64,000 nucleotides of DNA, taken from NCBI RefSeq assembly GCF_014851905.1, contig NZ_JACVAQ010000001.1, forward strand, positions 2,294,001 to 2,358,000. Direction: 5' to 3'. A program made the position numbers and the translations under genes. The first letter of the stretch is position 1. Every line of letters starts with the position of its first letter. This stretch comes from Pseudomonas sp. PDM14 (GTDB taxonomy: Bacteria > Pseudomonadota > Gammaproteobacteria > Pseudomonadales > Pseudomonadaceae). The notes under the pieces are model-generated. The model was not told where the DNA came from, ran no database searches, and saw only the letters and a list, made by a program, of their open reading frames with translations. Below, in pieces: positions 1 to 8,975 of this stretch.

Positions 1-275
1 CCGGCTCCATCGTGCTGCTGCGCGGCCACGTCGACAACGCCATGGTCGGCGATTTCGAGCGCCAGGGCGGCCCGGCGCTGGTCAAGAGCATGGCGCTGAA
101 GGCCATGGACCTTTCGCGCCAACGCACCCAGGCGGTCAAGGACGCGCTGCTGGCGCGCCACCCCGGCATCAAGGAAGACCGCATCGAACTGGTCGGCCGT
201 GGCTGGGAAGAGCCGCTCGGCCAGGACGGCGAGAAGAACCGCCGCGTCGAGGTGCAGTGGTTCACCCTGGAATAA
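1..275 (+). CDS. OmpA-like C-terminal domain protein, 3' end only
   Basis: The reading frame is already open at base 3 and gives 90 visible residues to the TAA at 273-275, so the N-terminal part and start lie outside the window. The residues contain an arrangement typical of the peptidoglycan-binding OmpA C-terminal fold: an early RGHVDN, then a helix with LSRQRTQAVKDAL, a VGRGWEEPL loop and the terminal NRRVEVQW strand with paired arginines. Such domains anchor outer-membrane or periplasmic proteins to the cell wall. What precedes the domain (beta barrel, substrate-binding domain, lipoprotein linker) cannot be seen. Confidence 0.75.
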   Translation, partial: GSIVLLRGHVDNAMVGDFERQGGPALVKSMALKAMDLSRQRTQAVKDALLARHPGIKEDRIELVGRGWEEPLGQDGEKNRRVEVQWFTLE

Positions 276-328
276 CGGACCGGCGCCACCGCTTTACCGG
301 GCGGTGGCGCTGCCTCAGGGCCTGAGTA

Positions 329-1219
329 TCAGTGCGGCTTGCCGGCGGCGAGCACGCAGTCCAGGCGTGTCAGCTGGCGCTGCGCATCGCTCCAGGCGTG
401 CAGGGCCTGGCGGATAGCCTGCTCATCCGGGCCGGCGATGGCGATCAGGCGGATCGGTTGGCGGTCGTCGAGCACCACGTCGTGCTGCTCATGGTGCTCG
501 TGGGGCAGGCCTTCCGAGCACTGCCGGCACAGGGTGCGAACCGAGCGTGACCAGTCTTCGGCGGCGATGCCCGCCGCCTCCAGCTGCTGCAGCAGCGCGT
601 CGACATCCTGGGTGCCGCTGACCCGCAGTTCGGCTTCGAAGGTGCTGTTGGGCGAGGGCTGGAACAGCTCCAGCACGTTGAATACCGAATACACGCGACC
701 CTCCACTTCACGCTCGCCGACGGGCGCGCCGTCGTTGAGCACGATATCGCCGTAGCGGAATCCGGAGTCGGCATAGGGGATGTTGAGCAGGCGCGCGCGG
801 ACCGGGTCGATACGCCGGGCCCAAACCACTTCGGCGTCGCCATCGGGATTGAGGCGCACGGGCGTCTGGCCGAAGTCCTGCTCGATGGGTGTATCGCCAG
901 GTTCGATGGCCAGGCCCAGGCGCTGCCAGACCTCCCGCGCGGTGCGCCAGTCGTGGTTGGCGGTGGCCGCGATGGCGAGGTTCCAGTTGCTCGCCTCATC
1001 CTCGGGCTCGAACTCCACGGCCAGCCGATTGGCTTCCTGCGACTCGACCCAGCGCCGCTGGTACTTGTGGATCAGGCCGATGTTGTAGTGGGTCACCGGG
1101 CGGGCGTAGTCGAGTTCGAGGGCGCGTGCATACAGCGCGAGGGCCTGCGCCTCCTCACCCTCATCCTGCAGGGCCATGGCTTGTTCATGCAGGGTTTCGG
1201 CGATGTCCTGGTCGGCCAT
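329..1219 (-). CDS. TPR-repeat protein with a Cys/His cluster, function unknown
   Basis: 296 aa, no signal peptide, so probably cytoplasmic. Residues about 8-110 are helical with TPR character (ALALYARALELDY, NWNLAIAATANHDW), a fold used for protein-protein contacts. The C-terminal half is not recognised. It contains C231-x2-C234 followed by H240, H242, H243 and H246, a plausible metal site. The start is supported by AGGAG 11 bases upstream. It is transcribed in the same direction as the TerC gene further upstream but separated from it by a terminator, so it is probably expressed separately. A specific role is not assignable. Confidence 0.8.
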   Translation of the reverse strand: MADQDIAETLHEQAMALQDEGEEAQALALYARALELDYARPVTHYNIGLIHKYQRRWVESQEANRLAVEFEPEDEASNWNLAIAATANHDWRTAREVWQRLGLAIEPGDTPIEQDFGQTPVRLNPDGDAEVVWARRIDPVRARLLNIPYADSGFRYGDIVLNDGAPVGEREVEGRVYSVFNVLELFQPSPNSTFEAELRVSGTQDVDALLQQLEAAGIAAEDWSRSVRTLCRQCSEGLPHEHHEQHDVVLDDRQPIRLIAIAGPDEQAIRQALHAWSDAQRQLTRLDCVLAAGKPH

Positions 1220-1341
1220 GGGCGGGTGTCTCCTGATCGAATGGGGTTAGCGCACGGCAAGGGGAGCTCATGATGCAACAGCCGGGTTCGCCTCGCGACC
1301 GGGTGCGCGTCGAGCCCCACTGCAGCCGCCGGCGTGAAAAC

Positions 1342-1369
1342 GAAAACGGGGCCTGATGGCCCCGTTTTC
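1342..1369 (-). terminator. Rho-independent terminator after the TerC gene
   Basis: A 12-bp perfect stem (GAAAACGGGGCC / GGCCCCGTTTTC) with a TGAT loop, 20 bases beyond the TerC stop. On the minus strand the stem ends in GTTTTC and more T-rich sequence follows. Confidence 0.75.
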
Positions 1370-1388
1370 CTGTCTGCGAGATTGTGGC

Positions 1389-2150
1389 TTACTGCCCCGG
1401 AATGTCCTTGCGCAGTTTCACCGGGTCGACCTTCTTCTTGCGTGCGGTGCGCATGCGGATGTTGATCGCTTCGACGGCCAGGGAGAAGGCCATGGCGAAG
1501 TAGACGTAGCCTTTCGGCACATGAATCTCGAACGATTCGGCGATCAGCACGGTACCGACCACGATCAGGAAAGACAGGGCGAGCATCTTCAGCGACGGGT
1601 GCTTGTCGATGAAGTCGCTGATGGTGCCGGCGGCCAGCATCATCACCAGCACGGCGACGATGATCGCGGCGACCATCACCGGTACGTGGGAAACCATGCC
1701 GACGGCGGTGATCACCGAGTCGAGGGAGAACACGATATCGATGATGGCGATCTGGATGATGGTGCCGATGAAGTTGCGCGCGGCGCCGCCCGAGGCAGTG
1801 CCTTCGCTTTCGTCTTCGCCTTCCAGGCCGTGGTAGATCTCGCTGCTGCTCTTCCACAGGAGGAACAGGCCGCCGAAGAACAGGATCAGGTCACGTCCGG
1901 AAATGCCCTGGCCGAAGAGGTGGAACAGGTCGGTGGTCAGACGCATGATCCAGGTGATCGACAGCAGCAGCAGGATGCGCGTGACCATGGCCAGCGCCAG
2001 ACCGAAGAAGCGCGTGCGCGCCTGCATGTGCGGCGGCATGCGACCGACCAGAATGGCGATCATGATGATGTTGTCGATGCCCAGGACGATTTCCAGGGCC
2101 GTCAGTGTCAGGAAAGCAACCCAGATTTCCGGGTTGGTCAGCCATTCCAT
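1389..2150 (-). CDS. TerC-family integral membrane protein
   Basis: 253 aa, the usual size of bacterial TerC proteins, with about seven hydrophobic segments. It carries the family's acidic intramembrane motifs EIVLGIDNIIMI (near the N terminus) and IVFSLDSVITAVG (middle), whose aspartates are thought to bind metal. TerC proteins act in the inner membrane in metal (manganese) export or tellurite-type stress tolerance; the substrate here is inferred from family only. The start follows AAGGAA by 7 bases. No other ter genes are adjacent, so tellurite resistance should not be assumed. Confidence 0.88.
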   Translation of the reverse strand: MEWLTNPEIWVAFLTLTALEIVLGIDNIIMIAILVGRMPPHMQARTRFFGLALAMVTRILLLLSITWIMRLTTDLFHLFGQGISGRDLILFFGGLFLLWKSSSEIYHGLEGEDESEGTASGGAARNFIGTIIQIAIIDIVFSLDSVITAVGMVSHVPVMVAAIIVAVLVMMLAAGTISDFIDKHPSLKMLALSFLIVVGTVLIAESFEIHVPKGYVYFAMAFSLAVEAINIRMRTARKKKVDPVKLRKDIPGQ

Positions 2151-2249
2151 TATCTATTCCTTGCAAATTAGTGTGGTCGGTTGGCGCGCGGCGTCGGCCA
2201 AGCGGCGAATTCTATCTGGCTTTGCGTGAAATTTCCGTCAGTCGCACGG

Positions 2250-3554
2250 TCATCCGCCGAACAGCGGGAACACCCCCAGCAGCAGGGCGGCGAGCAGGAT
2301 GCTCAGGCAGATCAGCACGGCCCATTTCAGGGTGAAACGCTGCAGGTCGCCGAACTCGATCTTGGCCAGGCCGATCAGCAGATAGGTGGACGGCACCAGC
2401 GGGCTGAGCAGGTGCACCGGCTGGCCGACGATCGAGGCGCGGGCCATTTCCACCGGGCTGATGCCGTAGTTGGAGGCGGCCTCGGTGAGCACCGGCAGGA
2501 TGCCGTAGTAGAAGGCGTCGTTGGACATGAAGAAGGTGAACGGCATGCTCACCAGTGCAGTGATCACCGCGAGATACGGGCCGAGCGCATCGGGAATTAC
2601 CGCCAGCAGGCTTTTCGACATGGCGTCGACCATGCCGGTGCCGCTGAGAATGCCGGTGAAGATGCCCGCGGCGAAGATCAGTCCGACCACCGCCAGGACG
2701 TTGCCGGCGTGTGCAGCAATGCGGTCCTTCTGCTGCTGCAGGCAGGGGTAGTTGATGATCATGGCGATGCTGAAGGCGATCATGAACAGCACCGGCAGCG
2801 GCAGCAGGCCGGCGATCAGGGTGGTCATCAGCACAATGGTCAGTGCCGCGTTGATCAGGATCAGCTTGGGCCGGCGCGCCTCGGGAAACTGCGAGACGCT
2901 GATGTCTTCCTGGCCGCTCTGCTCGTCCGGCAGGTGCAGCACGCCCAGGCGTTTGCGCTCGCGCAGGCCGTAGAGGTAGGCGACGCCGAACAGGACCAGG
3001 GCGGCGAGCATCATGGTCGGGATCATCGGCACGAACACGTCCGACGGGTCTACGTGCAGGGCGCTGGCGGCGCGTGCGGTCGGGCCGCCCCAGGGGGTCA
3101 TGTTCATGATGCCGCCGGCCATGATGATCAGACCGGCCATGATGGTCGGGCTCATCTTCAGGCGGCTGTACAGCGGCAGCATGGCGCCGACGCAGATCAT
3201 GTAGGTGGTCGAGCCGTCGCCGTCGAGCGAGACGATCAGCGCCAGGGCCACGGTGCCGACCGCGACCTTCAGCGGATCACCCTTGACCAGCTTGAGGATC
3301 AGCCGTACGGGCGGGTCGAACAGCCCTGAGTCGATCATGATGGCGAAGTAGAGGATGGCGAACATCAGCATGACGCCGGTCGGCGCGAGCTTGCCGATGC
3401 CCTCGAGCATCATCGGGCCGATCTGGGTGGCGAAGCCGCCGATCAGGGCGAAGAGGATCGGGATGATGATCAGGGCGATCAGCGCCGACAGGCGCTTGCT
3501 CATGATCAGGAACATGAACGTCGAAACCATGGCGAAGCCAAGGAACGTCAGCAT
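2250..3554 (-). CDS. CitMHS-family citrate-metal:H+ symporter
   Basis: 434 aa from the ATG at 3554, which follows GGAG by about 9 bases; the open frame runs further upstream but without protein-like sequence. About 11-12 hydrophobic helices, starting MLTFLGFAMVSTFMFLIMS, with the family-typical GDGSTTYMICVGAMLPLY segment and NMTPWGGPTARAA. The CitMHS family imports citrate complexed with a divalent metal (Mg or Ca types) with protons across the inner membrane. Metal preference is not readable from sequence. No two-component regulator lies beside it, unlike many citrate transporters. Confidence 0.88.
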   Translation of the reverse strand: MLTFLGFAMVSTFMFLIMSKRLSALIALIIIPILFALIGGFATQIGPMMLEGIGKLAPTGVMLMFAILYFAIMIDSGLFDPPVRLILKLVKGDPLKVAVGTVALALIVSLDGDGSTTYMICVGAMLPLYSRLKMSPTIMAGLIIMAGGIMNMTPWGGPTARAASALHVDPSDVFVPMIPTMMLAALVLFGVAYLYGLRERKRLGVLHLPDEQSGQEDISVSQFPEARRPKLILINAALTIVLMTTLIAGLLPLPVLFMIAFSIAMIINYPCLQQQKDRIAAHAGNVLAVVGLIFAAGIFTGILSGTGMVDAMSKSLLAVIPDALGPYLAVITALVSMPFTFFMSNDAFYYGILPVLTEAASNYGISPVEMARASIVGQPVHLLSPLVPSTYLLIGLAKIEFGDLQRFTLKWAVLICLSILLAALLLGVFPLFGG

Positions 3555-3895
3555 GGGGGATATCTCCGGTCGAATGGGGGCTAAACGCGGGCGCGACGAG
3601 TCAGCGCGGGGCGTGCGGCGAACGGAGGGAAGGCGTGAAGCGGCCGGAACGGCGGCTGGAGCGAGGCATGGCAATCACCCATCTTGTTGTTGTCGGGGTG
3701 CCCGAACGCGGAAAAATGCCACGCCGAGCCGGTCGGTCTGATGCCGACGGTGCGCCGATGCTACGAAGCGAAACTTTCAGCCAGCTTTCAATCGCCGGTT
3801 CGTGCTCGTGCCTGACCAGTGGCCACGTGCGTTGCGCGCGGCTCGTCGGCTGCGTAGGGTCGGCAGGGCGAAGGGCTTGAATGAAGGAGAGCGGG
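3555..3895. other. Intergenic region between divergent genes
   Basis: About 340 bases separating the CitMHS gene (minus) from the GFA gene (plus). It must hold both promoters. No clear -35/-10 pair, palindrome or small protein-like frame was found. Confidence 0.4.
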
Positions 3896-4306
3896 ATGAC
3901 CGAGTCGCACACCGGAGGCTGCCAGTGCGGGCAGCTACGCTATCGCTTCGACGCGCCGTTGCGCGACATCGCCCATTGCCACTGTTCGATCTGTCGACGC
4001 ACCACCGGTGGCATCGTCACCACTTGGATAAGCGTGCCGCTGGCGAGCTTCCACTGGCTGGCCGGCACGCCTGGCGAGTACGCCTCCTCGAGCAGCTGCA
4101 CGCGCTATTTCTGCCGTGACTGCGGCTGCAACCTGGCGCTGTTCACCCGCCACAGCCCGGCCACGCTGGATGTCACCGTGGCGACTCTCGACGATGTCGC
4201 GCAGGCAGCGGCGGACCGCCACATCTGGGTGACCAGCCGCCTGCCCTGGTTGCACCTGGACGAGCACCTGCCCGAGGAAGCCGGCGAGTTCATCGCCGGC
4301 AGTTGA
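3896..4306 (+). CDS. GFA / CENP-V domain protein (zinc-binding Mss4-like fold)
   Basis: 136 aa from the second ATG at 3896, preferred because AAGGAG lies 7 bases before it; an in-frame ATG at 3881 would add five residues and has no good ribosome-binding site. It has the zinc cysteines of the family: GGCQCGQ at the N terminus, HCHCSICR, and CRDCGCN. The family is named after glutathione-dependent formaldehyde-activating enzyme, but most members have no proven activity, so this is best described as a GFA-fold protein. It is a stand-alone gene, convergent with the DUF4105 gene and ending 5 bases from it. Confidence 0.85.
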   Translation: MTESHTGGCQCGQLRYRFDAPLRDIAHCHCSICRRTTGGIVTTWISVPLASFHWLAGTPGEYASSSSCTRYFCRDCGCNLALFTRHSPATLDVTVATLDDVAQAAADRHIWVTSRLPWLHLDEHLPEEAGEFIAGS

Positions 4307-4310
4307 GCGT

Positions 4311-6269
4311 TCAGGGCAGGACGAAGCCGCCGCTGGCCTTGTGCAGTTCGCGCAGGTGGCTGGCGAGCAGCGCCAGGTTGGCCTCGCCCGCTTCGATCTC
4401 GGCGCGGCGCTCCGGCTGCAGCAGGCGGCGGACTTCCTGATCCAGCTCGTCGCTGAGGCGGCGCAGGGTCTGCTGGCGCTCGCTGCTCTGCGCCTGTAGG
4501 CGTTGCCATTCGGCGCTCTGCGGCAGGCCGTAGCCGGCGTCGAGCATTTCTGCCGGGCGACTGAGGAAGCCGCTGTTGGCGAGAATCTGGCGCAGGGTGT
4601 CGTCGGCGCTGGCGAAGCCCGGCTGGTGATTTTCCCGCGCTTGCAGGTAGCGCTGCTTGAGGTCGTCCTGGGCCAGCAGCAACTGCCGACGCATGGCCGC
4701 CTGTTCCAGCAGCAGCAGCGCGGCGCTGGCGCGCAGGTCGGCCTGTTCGAACCAGGGCGCGCGGGCACTAGCCGGCAGTTCCAGCCAATCCTCGACGCGG
4801 CTCTGTGGCACCGCCAGGCGTTCGCGCAGCACGCCGAACATCGCCTGATAACGGTCGCGGAAGGAGTCGAAGCGATAGCCCAGGCGCAGCGCCTCGCGCG
4901 GGTCATCGAGCACACTGCGGTCGGCCAGGCCACGCCCGGCGAGCACGTCCAGCAGGCCGTTGGGCATGATGCTGTCGAGGCTCTGCAGCTCGCGGCGCCC
5001 GGTGCCACTGCGCAGCAGCTTGAGGGTTTCCACGGCGCAGTTGTTGGAGATGAACCAGTAGTCGCCGTCGTAGCTCCAGTGCAGTTCGGCCGCGCGCTCG
5101 ACCAGTTGCTCCAGCTCGTCGCGTGACAGCTTCAACGGCACCGAGGCCAGGCCACGCAGCTCGACCTTGGTGTATTCGTCGATCACCTGCGCCAGCGGCA
5201 GGACGAACAGGCGCGAGGGGTAGGCGCCGGTCAGGCCGTCCCAGCTCGACAGCTGCACGTCACCGACGAAGGCGCGGTAGGACAGCACCAGGTGGTGGTC
5301 GAGATCCAGGCGGCAGTCCGGCCCGCGCGGGCGGCCCGGCGCGCAGATGACCAGGCGCAGCATGCTGTGGCCCCAGCGGCTGGCCCACTGCTGGTTGGCC
5401 TCGGCGAGCAGGTAGTCGACCTGGTAGACGCGCTCCGGGTCGAGCTGGCCGAGCGGTTCGCGGTCGAAGTCGCGGCCGGCGTTGAGGTAGGCCAGGGTGC
5501 CGGCACAAGGCTCCTGCTGCGCCGGTGCCCAGTCGAAATGCGTGCGCAGATAGCGCTGCAGCGCCGGGCGGCGGCAGGCGTAGCTGGGGTCGAGGAGGAA
5601 ATACTCCATGTTCACCGCGACGAACTCGCGCGGGTTGCTCAGCTCGTAGAGGTCGGGGCTGCGGGCGTCCTGGCCATTGCTGAGGTCACGGGCGCCGCGC
5701 TTGCCGACCTGCTGCTGCCAGCCGGCGAGATCGAGCAGGCGCGGGTCGTCGCTGAGGGTGAAGCGTCGCGCGTCCTGGCCGCGGCAGCCGTCGGGCAGGC
5801 CGACGGCGCCGTTCACCGTCATGCGCGTCTGGCAGCGGCGCAGGGCCTGTTGCTCGGCGATGGGCCAGGCCCGCGCGCGGTCGTACAGGTGGGTCAGCTC
5901 GTGCAGCACCGTGGCCAGCAGCTCGCGGCGCAGGCTGCCATGTGGGCGCCCGCTGGGGGCGTCGGCCTGCTGCGGGTCGAGCAGGCGCGGTAGCAGGTTG
6001 GCATTCAGGGCCAGCGAGTCGAGGGTGGTGATGCGCCCGTAGGCATTGCTGGGCAGGTCGTCGGACCAGCTGACGCGGACCTCGCGGTCCAGGCGCTGGA
6101 TGAACAGCGGCGGCAGGGCTGCGAGGGCCTGGTCGAGCAGCGCCTGGCTGGCGCGACGTTGATCAGGGGTGAGCGTCGTCGCATCGAGGCTCAGGCGCAG
6201 ATTGGCCTGAACGCTGCCGCTGGCCAGCAGGGCAAAGGCTGCCAGCCAGCGGGCGACGCGCGAACTCAC
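4311..6269 (-). CDS. DUF4105-family exported protein with HExxH motif
   Basis: 652 aa with a signal peptide (about residues 1-22, ending VQA), so periplasmic or membrane-associated. The N-terminal third holds HELTH at about 123-127, a zinc-metalloprotease-type motif. The middle contains HSMLRLVICAPG and DLDHHLVLSYRAF, which fit the DUF4105 (Lnb-like, papain-related) core. The C-terminal ~200 residues are charged and predicted coiled coil. The start is GTG, overlapping the stop of the preceding DUF2388 gene by four bases (GTGA), which indicates translational coupling. The combination suggests envelope protein or lipoprotein processing, but no substrate is known. Confidence 0.85.
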   Translation of the reverse strand: MSSRVARWLAAFALLASGSVQANLRLSLDATTLTPDQRRASQALLDQALAALPPLFIQRLDREVRVSWSDDLPSNAYGRITTLDSLALNANLLPRLLDPQQADAPSGRPHGSLRRELLATVLHELTHLYDRARAWPIAEQQALRRCQTRMTVNGAVGLPDGCRGQDARRFTLSDDPRLLDLAGWQQQVGKRGARDLSNGQDARSPDLYELSNPREFVAVNMEYFLLDPSYACRRPALQRYLRTHFDWAPAQQEPCAGTLAYLNAGRDFDREPLGQLDPERVYQVDYLLAEANQQWASRWGHSMLRLVICAPGRPRGPDCRLDLDHHLVLSYRAFVGDVQLSSWDGLTGAYPSRLFVLPLAQVIDEYTKVELRGLASVPLKLSRDELEQLVERAAELHWSYDGDYWFISNNCAVETLKLLRSGTGRRELQSLDSIMPNGLLDVLAGRGLADRSVLDDPREALRLGYRFDSFRDRYQAMFGVLRERLAVPQSRVEDWLELPASARAPWFEQADLRASAALLLLEQAAMRRQLLLAQDDLKQRYLQARENHQPGFASADDTLRQILANSGFLSRPAEMLDAGYGLPQSAEWQRLQAQSSERQQTLRRLSDELDQEVRRLLQPERRAEIEAGEANLALLASHLRELHKASGGFVLP

Positions 6270-6589
6270 AGTGCGAGGATGGCTTCGGCGAGCGCCTGGT
6301 CATCGGCCTGACGGGCTTCCGGCAGGCGCTCGCGCAGGGTGCCGAAGGCGGCCTCCAGCTGTGCACCGCGGATTTCGCCAGCGCTGGCGACGAAGCTGGC
6401 CGCGTCGTCACGGGCGGCGCGGATCACCTTCATGTCACGGATCGACGTGGTGGTGTCGGAGGTGAAGTCGAAACTGCGATCCACTGCGCGGATGATGATG
6501 TTGCTGGTGGCGACCAGGGTCTGTGCGTGAACGGCGGTGGCGCCGAGGCAGAGGCTGGACAGGAGGAGGGCGGAAAGCAGGCTGCGCAT
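6266..6589 (-). CDS. DUF2388 small exported protein (copy 1)
   Basis: 107 aa with a signal peptide ending VHAQ. The mature part reads TLVATSNIIIRAVDRS, then an AARDDAASFVASAGEIRGAQLEAA block and a C-terminal ALAEAILAL. The same block occurs in the paralogue at 6717-7034. DUF2388 proteins are small periplasmic proteins of unknown function found mainly in Pseudomonas. GGAG sits 5 bases before the ATG. The stop overlaps the start of the DUF4105 gene, so the two are one operon. Confidence 0.85.
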   Translation of the reverse strand: MRSLLSALLLSSLCLGATAVHAQTLVATSNIIIRAVDRSFDFTSDTTTSIRDMKVIRAARDDAASFVASAGEIRGAQLEAAFGTLRERLPEARQADDQALAEAILAL

Positions 6590-6716
6590 GAGTGCTCCAG
6601 GGCATGGACGAACGGATGTGGCGTATTTGACGAAAATAGTGCGCAGCAGTTCAAGCCCGCGAGTAGCGGGACGCCAAGGCCATCACGCGATCAGCGCACG
6701 CCTCGCCGGGCGTGGC

Positions 6717-7034
6717 TTACAGCACCAGAATCGCCTGCGCCAGTTGCTCGTCGCTGGCGGTCAGCTGCGGCGCTACCTGGCGAATGTGCAAAAGGGCCGC
6801 TTCCAGTTGCGCACCGCGCACGGCGCCCTGGCTGGCGACGAAACTGGCGGCGTCATCACGGGCGGCCAGCACCAGCTTGTCGTCATTGAACGACGAGGAG
6901 ATATCGACGCTGACATCGGTGGTTCCCGCCAGCGCGCTACCGATGGTGTCGGTGGTGACGACGAAGCTGGTGGCGGAGGCCGTGGTGGCCAGGGACAGCA
7001 GAGCTGCCAGCGAGAACAGGCGGAAAGGGAACAT
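6717..7034 (-). CDS. DUF2388 small exported protein (copy 2)
   Basis: 105 aa from the ATG at 7034, which has CGGAG upstream and begins a clear signal peptide (MFPFRLFSLAALLSLATTASA). The mature sequence keeps the DUF2388 core, AARDDAASFVASQGAVRGAQLEAA, nearly identical to its neighbour at 6266-6589 and pointing to a tandem duplication. Function unknown. It precedes copy 1 by 127 bases on the same strand, so a single transcript through copy 1 and the DUF4105 gene is plausible. Confidence 0.85.
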   Translation of the reverse strand: MFPFRLFSLAALLSLATTASATSFVVTTDTIGSALAGTTDVSVDISSSFNDDKLVLAARDDAASFVASQGAVRGAQLEAALLHIRQVAPQLTASDEQLAQAILVL

Positions 7035-7160
7035 GTTGGATACTCCGATGGGGGGGTCTTTGCCAGCATCGCGCGCTATGGACGTGACAGCAAGGTGCTC
7101 GTCCGTTCGATTGCGCACCAGCGGTGCCGGCATAAACGCTCGCGGGCGTGGCGTCAAAAC

Positions 7161-7190
7161 AAAAAACCCGGCACATGGCCGGGTTTTTCG
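7161..7190 (-). terminator. Rho-independent terminator of the pnt operon
   Basis: AAAAACCCGGC-ACAT-GGCCGGGTTTTT, a strong stem flanked by an A-run and T-run, 18 bases beyond the pntB stop. It could work in both directions. Confidence 0.85.
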
Positions 7191-7207
7191 TGGCGGAGCA
7201 GGGTGTC

Positions 7208-8644
7208 TTAGTCGACGGCCTTGACCATGTCTTCGATGACTTTCTTGGCGTCGCCGAAGACCATCATGGTCTTGTCCAGGTAGAACAGTTCGTTGTCCAG
7301 GCCGGCGTAGCCGCTGGCCATCGAGCGCTTGTTGACGATCACGGTCTTGGCCTTGTAGGCCTCGAGGATCGGCATGCCGGCGATCGGCGACTTCGGGTCG
7401 TTCTTCGCGGCCGGGTTGACCACGTCGTTGGCGCCGAGCACCAGCACCACGTCGGCCTGGCCGAACTCGGAGTTGATGTCTTCCATCTCGAACACCTGCT
7501 CGTAAGGCACTTCGGCCTCGGCCAGCAGGACGTTCATGTGGCCAGGCATACGGCCGGCAACCGGGTGGATCGCGTACTTCACGGTGACGCCGCGGTGAGT
7601 CAGCTTCTCGGCCAGCTCCATCAGCGCGTGCTGGGCACGGGCAACCGCGAGGCCGTAACCCGGAACGATGATCACGGTGTCGGCGTTGGTCAGCAGGAAG
7701 GCAGCGTCGTCGCTCGAACCGGATTTCACCGGGCGGGCTTCCTTGGCGCCAGCCGGGCCGGCTTCTTCAGCCGCACCACCGAAACCGCCGAGGATGACGT
7801 TGAAGAACGAACGGTTCATCGCCTTGCACATGATGTACGAGAGGATGGCGCCCGAAGAACCCACCAGCGAACCGGCGATGATCAGCATCGAGTTGTTCAG
7901 CGAGAAGCCGATACCGGCCGCCGCCCAGCCCGAGTAGCTGTTGAGCATCGACACCACGACCGGCATGTCGGCGCCGCCGATCGGGATGATGATCAGCACG
8001 CCGATGATGAAGGCCAGGGCCACCAGCAGGGCGAAGGCGCGGATGTCACCGGTGAAGGTGAAGTACAGGCCCAGGCCGACGATGGCCAGGCCGAACAGCA
8101 GGTTGATCAGGTGCTGGCCCTTGAACTGCACGGGCGCGCCCTGGAACAGGCGGAACTTGTACTTGCCGGACAGCTTGCCGAAGGCGATCACCGAACCGGA
8201 GAAGGTGATTGCACCGATGGCGGCGCCGAGGAACAGCTCCAGGCGGTTACCGGCCGGGATCGCGTCGCCCAGGGCGGCAACGATGCCCAGCGATTGCGGC
8301 TCGACGACGGCGGCGATGGCGATGAAGACCGCGGCCAGGCCGATCATGCTGTGCATGAAAGCGACCAGTTCCGGCATCTTGGTCATCTCGACGCGCTTGG
8401 CCATGATCGAGCCGGCGGTGCCGCCGACCAGCAGGCCGACGATGACGTAGCCGATGCCTTCCAGCGCCAGCTCGCTGCCGAGCTTGTGGATCAGGCCCAG
8501 GGTGGTCAGCACGGCGATGGCCATACCGATCATGCCGAAGGCGTTACCACGACGGGATGTCGTCGGGTGGGACAGACCCTTGAGTGCCTGGATGAAGCAG
8601 ATCGAGGCAACGAGGTAGAGAACAGTGATCAGGTTCATGCTCAT
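7208..8644 (-). CDS. pntB: NAD(P) transhydrogenase subunit beta
   Basis: 478 aa. Polytopic N-terminal two thirds (from MSMNLITVLYLVASICFIQA) form the proton channel. The C-terminal ~180 residues form the NADP-binding domain III, with VPGYGLAVARAQHALMELA and GANDVVNPAAKNDPKSPI. With PntAA and PntAB it couples proton flow across the inner membrane to hydride transfer from NADH to NADP+, supplying NADPH. Third gene of the pnt operon, starting 2 bases after the pntAB stop. An internal ATG two codons later is an alternative start. Confidence 0.95.
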   Translation of the reverse strand: MSMNLITVLYLVASICFIQALKGLSHPTTSRRGNAFGMIGMAIAVLTTLGLIHKLGSELALEGIGYVIVGLLVGGTAGSIMAKRVEMTKMPELVAFMHSMIGLAAVFIAIAAVVEPQSLGIVAALGDAIPAGNRLELFLGAAIGAITFSGSVIAFGKLSGKYKFRLFQGAPVQFKGQHLINLLFGLAIVGLGLYFTFTGDIRAFALLVALAFIIGVLIIIPIGGADMPVVVSMLNSYSGWAAAGIGFSLNNSMLIIAGSLVGSSGAILSYIMCKAMNRSFFNVILGGFGGAAEEAGPAGAKEARPVKSGSSDDAAFLLTNADTVIIVPGYGLAVARAQHALMELAEKLTHRGVTVKYAIHPVAGRMPGHMNVLLAEAEVPYEQVFEMEDINSEFGQADVVLVLGANDVVNPAAKNDPKSPIAGMPILEAYKAKTVIVNKRSMASGYAGLDNELFYLDKTMMVFGDAKKVIEDMVKAVD

Positions 8645-8646
8645 GG

Positions 8647-8961
8647 TCAGTGCTTCTCCGCCGCGGCTTTAGGCGCTTTCTTCTTGAACATTTCCAGCAT
8701 GCGTCGGGTGACCAGGAAGCCACCGAAGACGTTGACCGCGGCCAGGGCCACGGCCAGGGTGCCCATGGCCTTGCCCAGCGGGGTCACGGTCAGGGCAGCC
8801 GCCAGCATGGCGCCGACGATGACGATCGCGGAGATCGCGTTGGTCACCGCCATCAGCGGGGTGTGCAGGGCCGGGGTGACGTTCCACACCACGTGGTAAC
8901 CCACGTAGATGGCCAGCGCGAAGATGATCAGGTTGTAGATGCCGTCGGAAATCATATCCAT
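8647..8961 (-). CDS. pntAB: NAD(P) transhydrogenase subunit alpha part 2 (membrane)
   Basis: 104 aa from the ATG at 8961, preceded by AGGGGAG. Three to four transmembrane helices ([40 protein letters not shown]) correspond to the membrane part of the alpha subunit, which is encoded separately in Pseudomonas rather than fused as in E. coli. The C terminus is lysine-rich ([13 protein letters not shown]). It lies between pntAA and pntB with gaps of 14 and 2 bases. Confidence 0.94.
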   Translation of the reverse strand: MDMISDGIYNLIIFALAIYVGYHVVWNVTPALHTPLMAVTNAISAIVIVGAMLAAALTVTPLGKAMGTLAVALAAVNVFGGFLVTRRMLEMFKKKAPKAAAEKH

Positions 8962-8975
8962 GTCCGGTACTCCCC

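Noticed and set aside
2181..3329. 382-codon plus-strand frame opposite the citrate transporter
   Set aside because: Composed of His, Gln, Asp and Gly repeats typical of antisense to membrane-protein genes.
7148..8899. 583-codon plus-strand frame opposite pntB
   Set aside because: Antisense shadow with the same low-complexity composition; pntB is certain.
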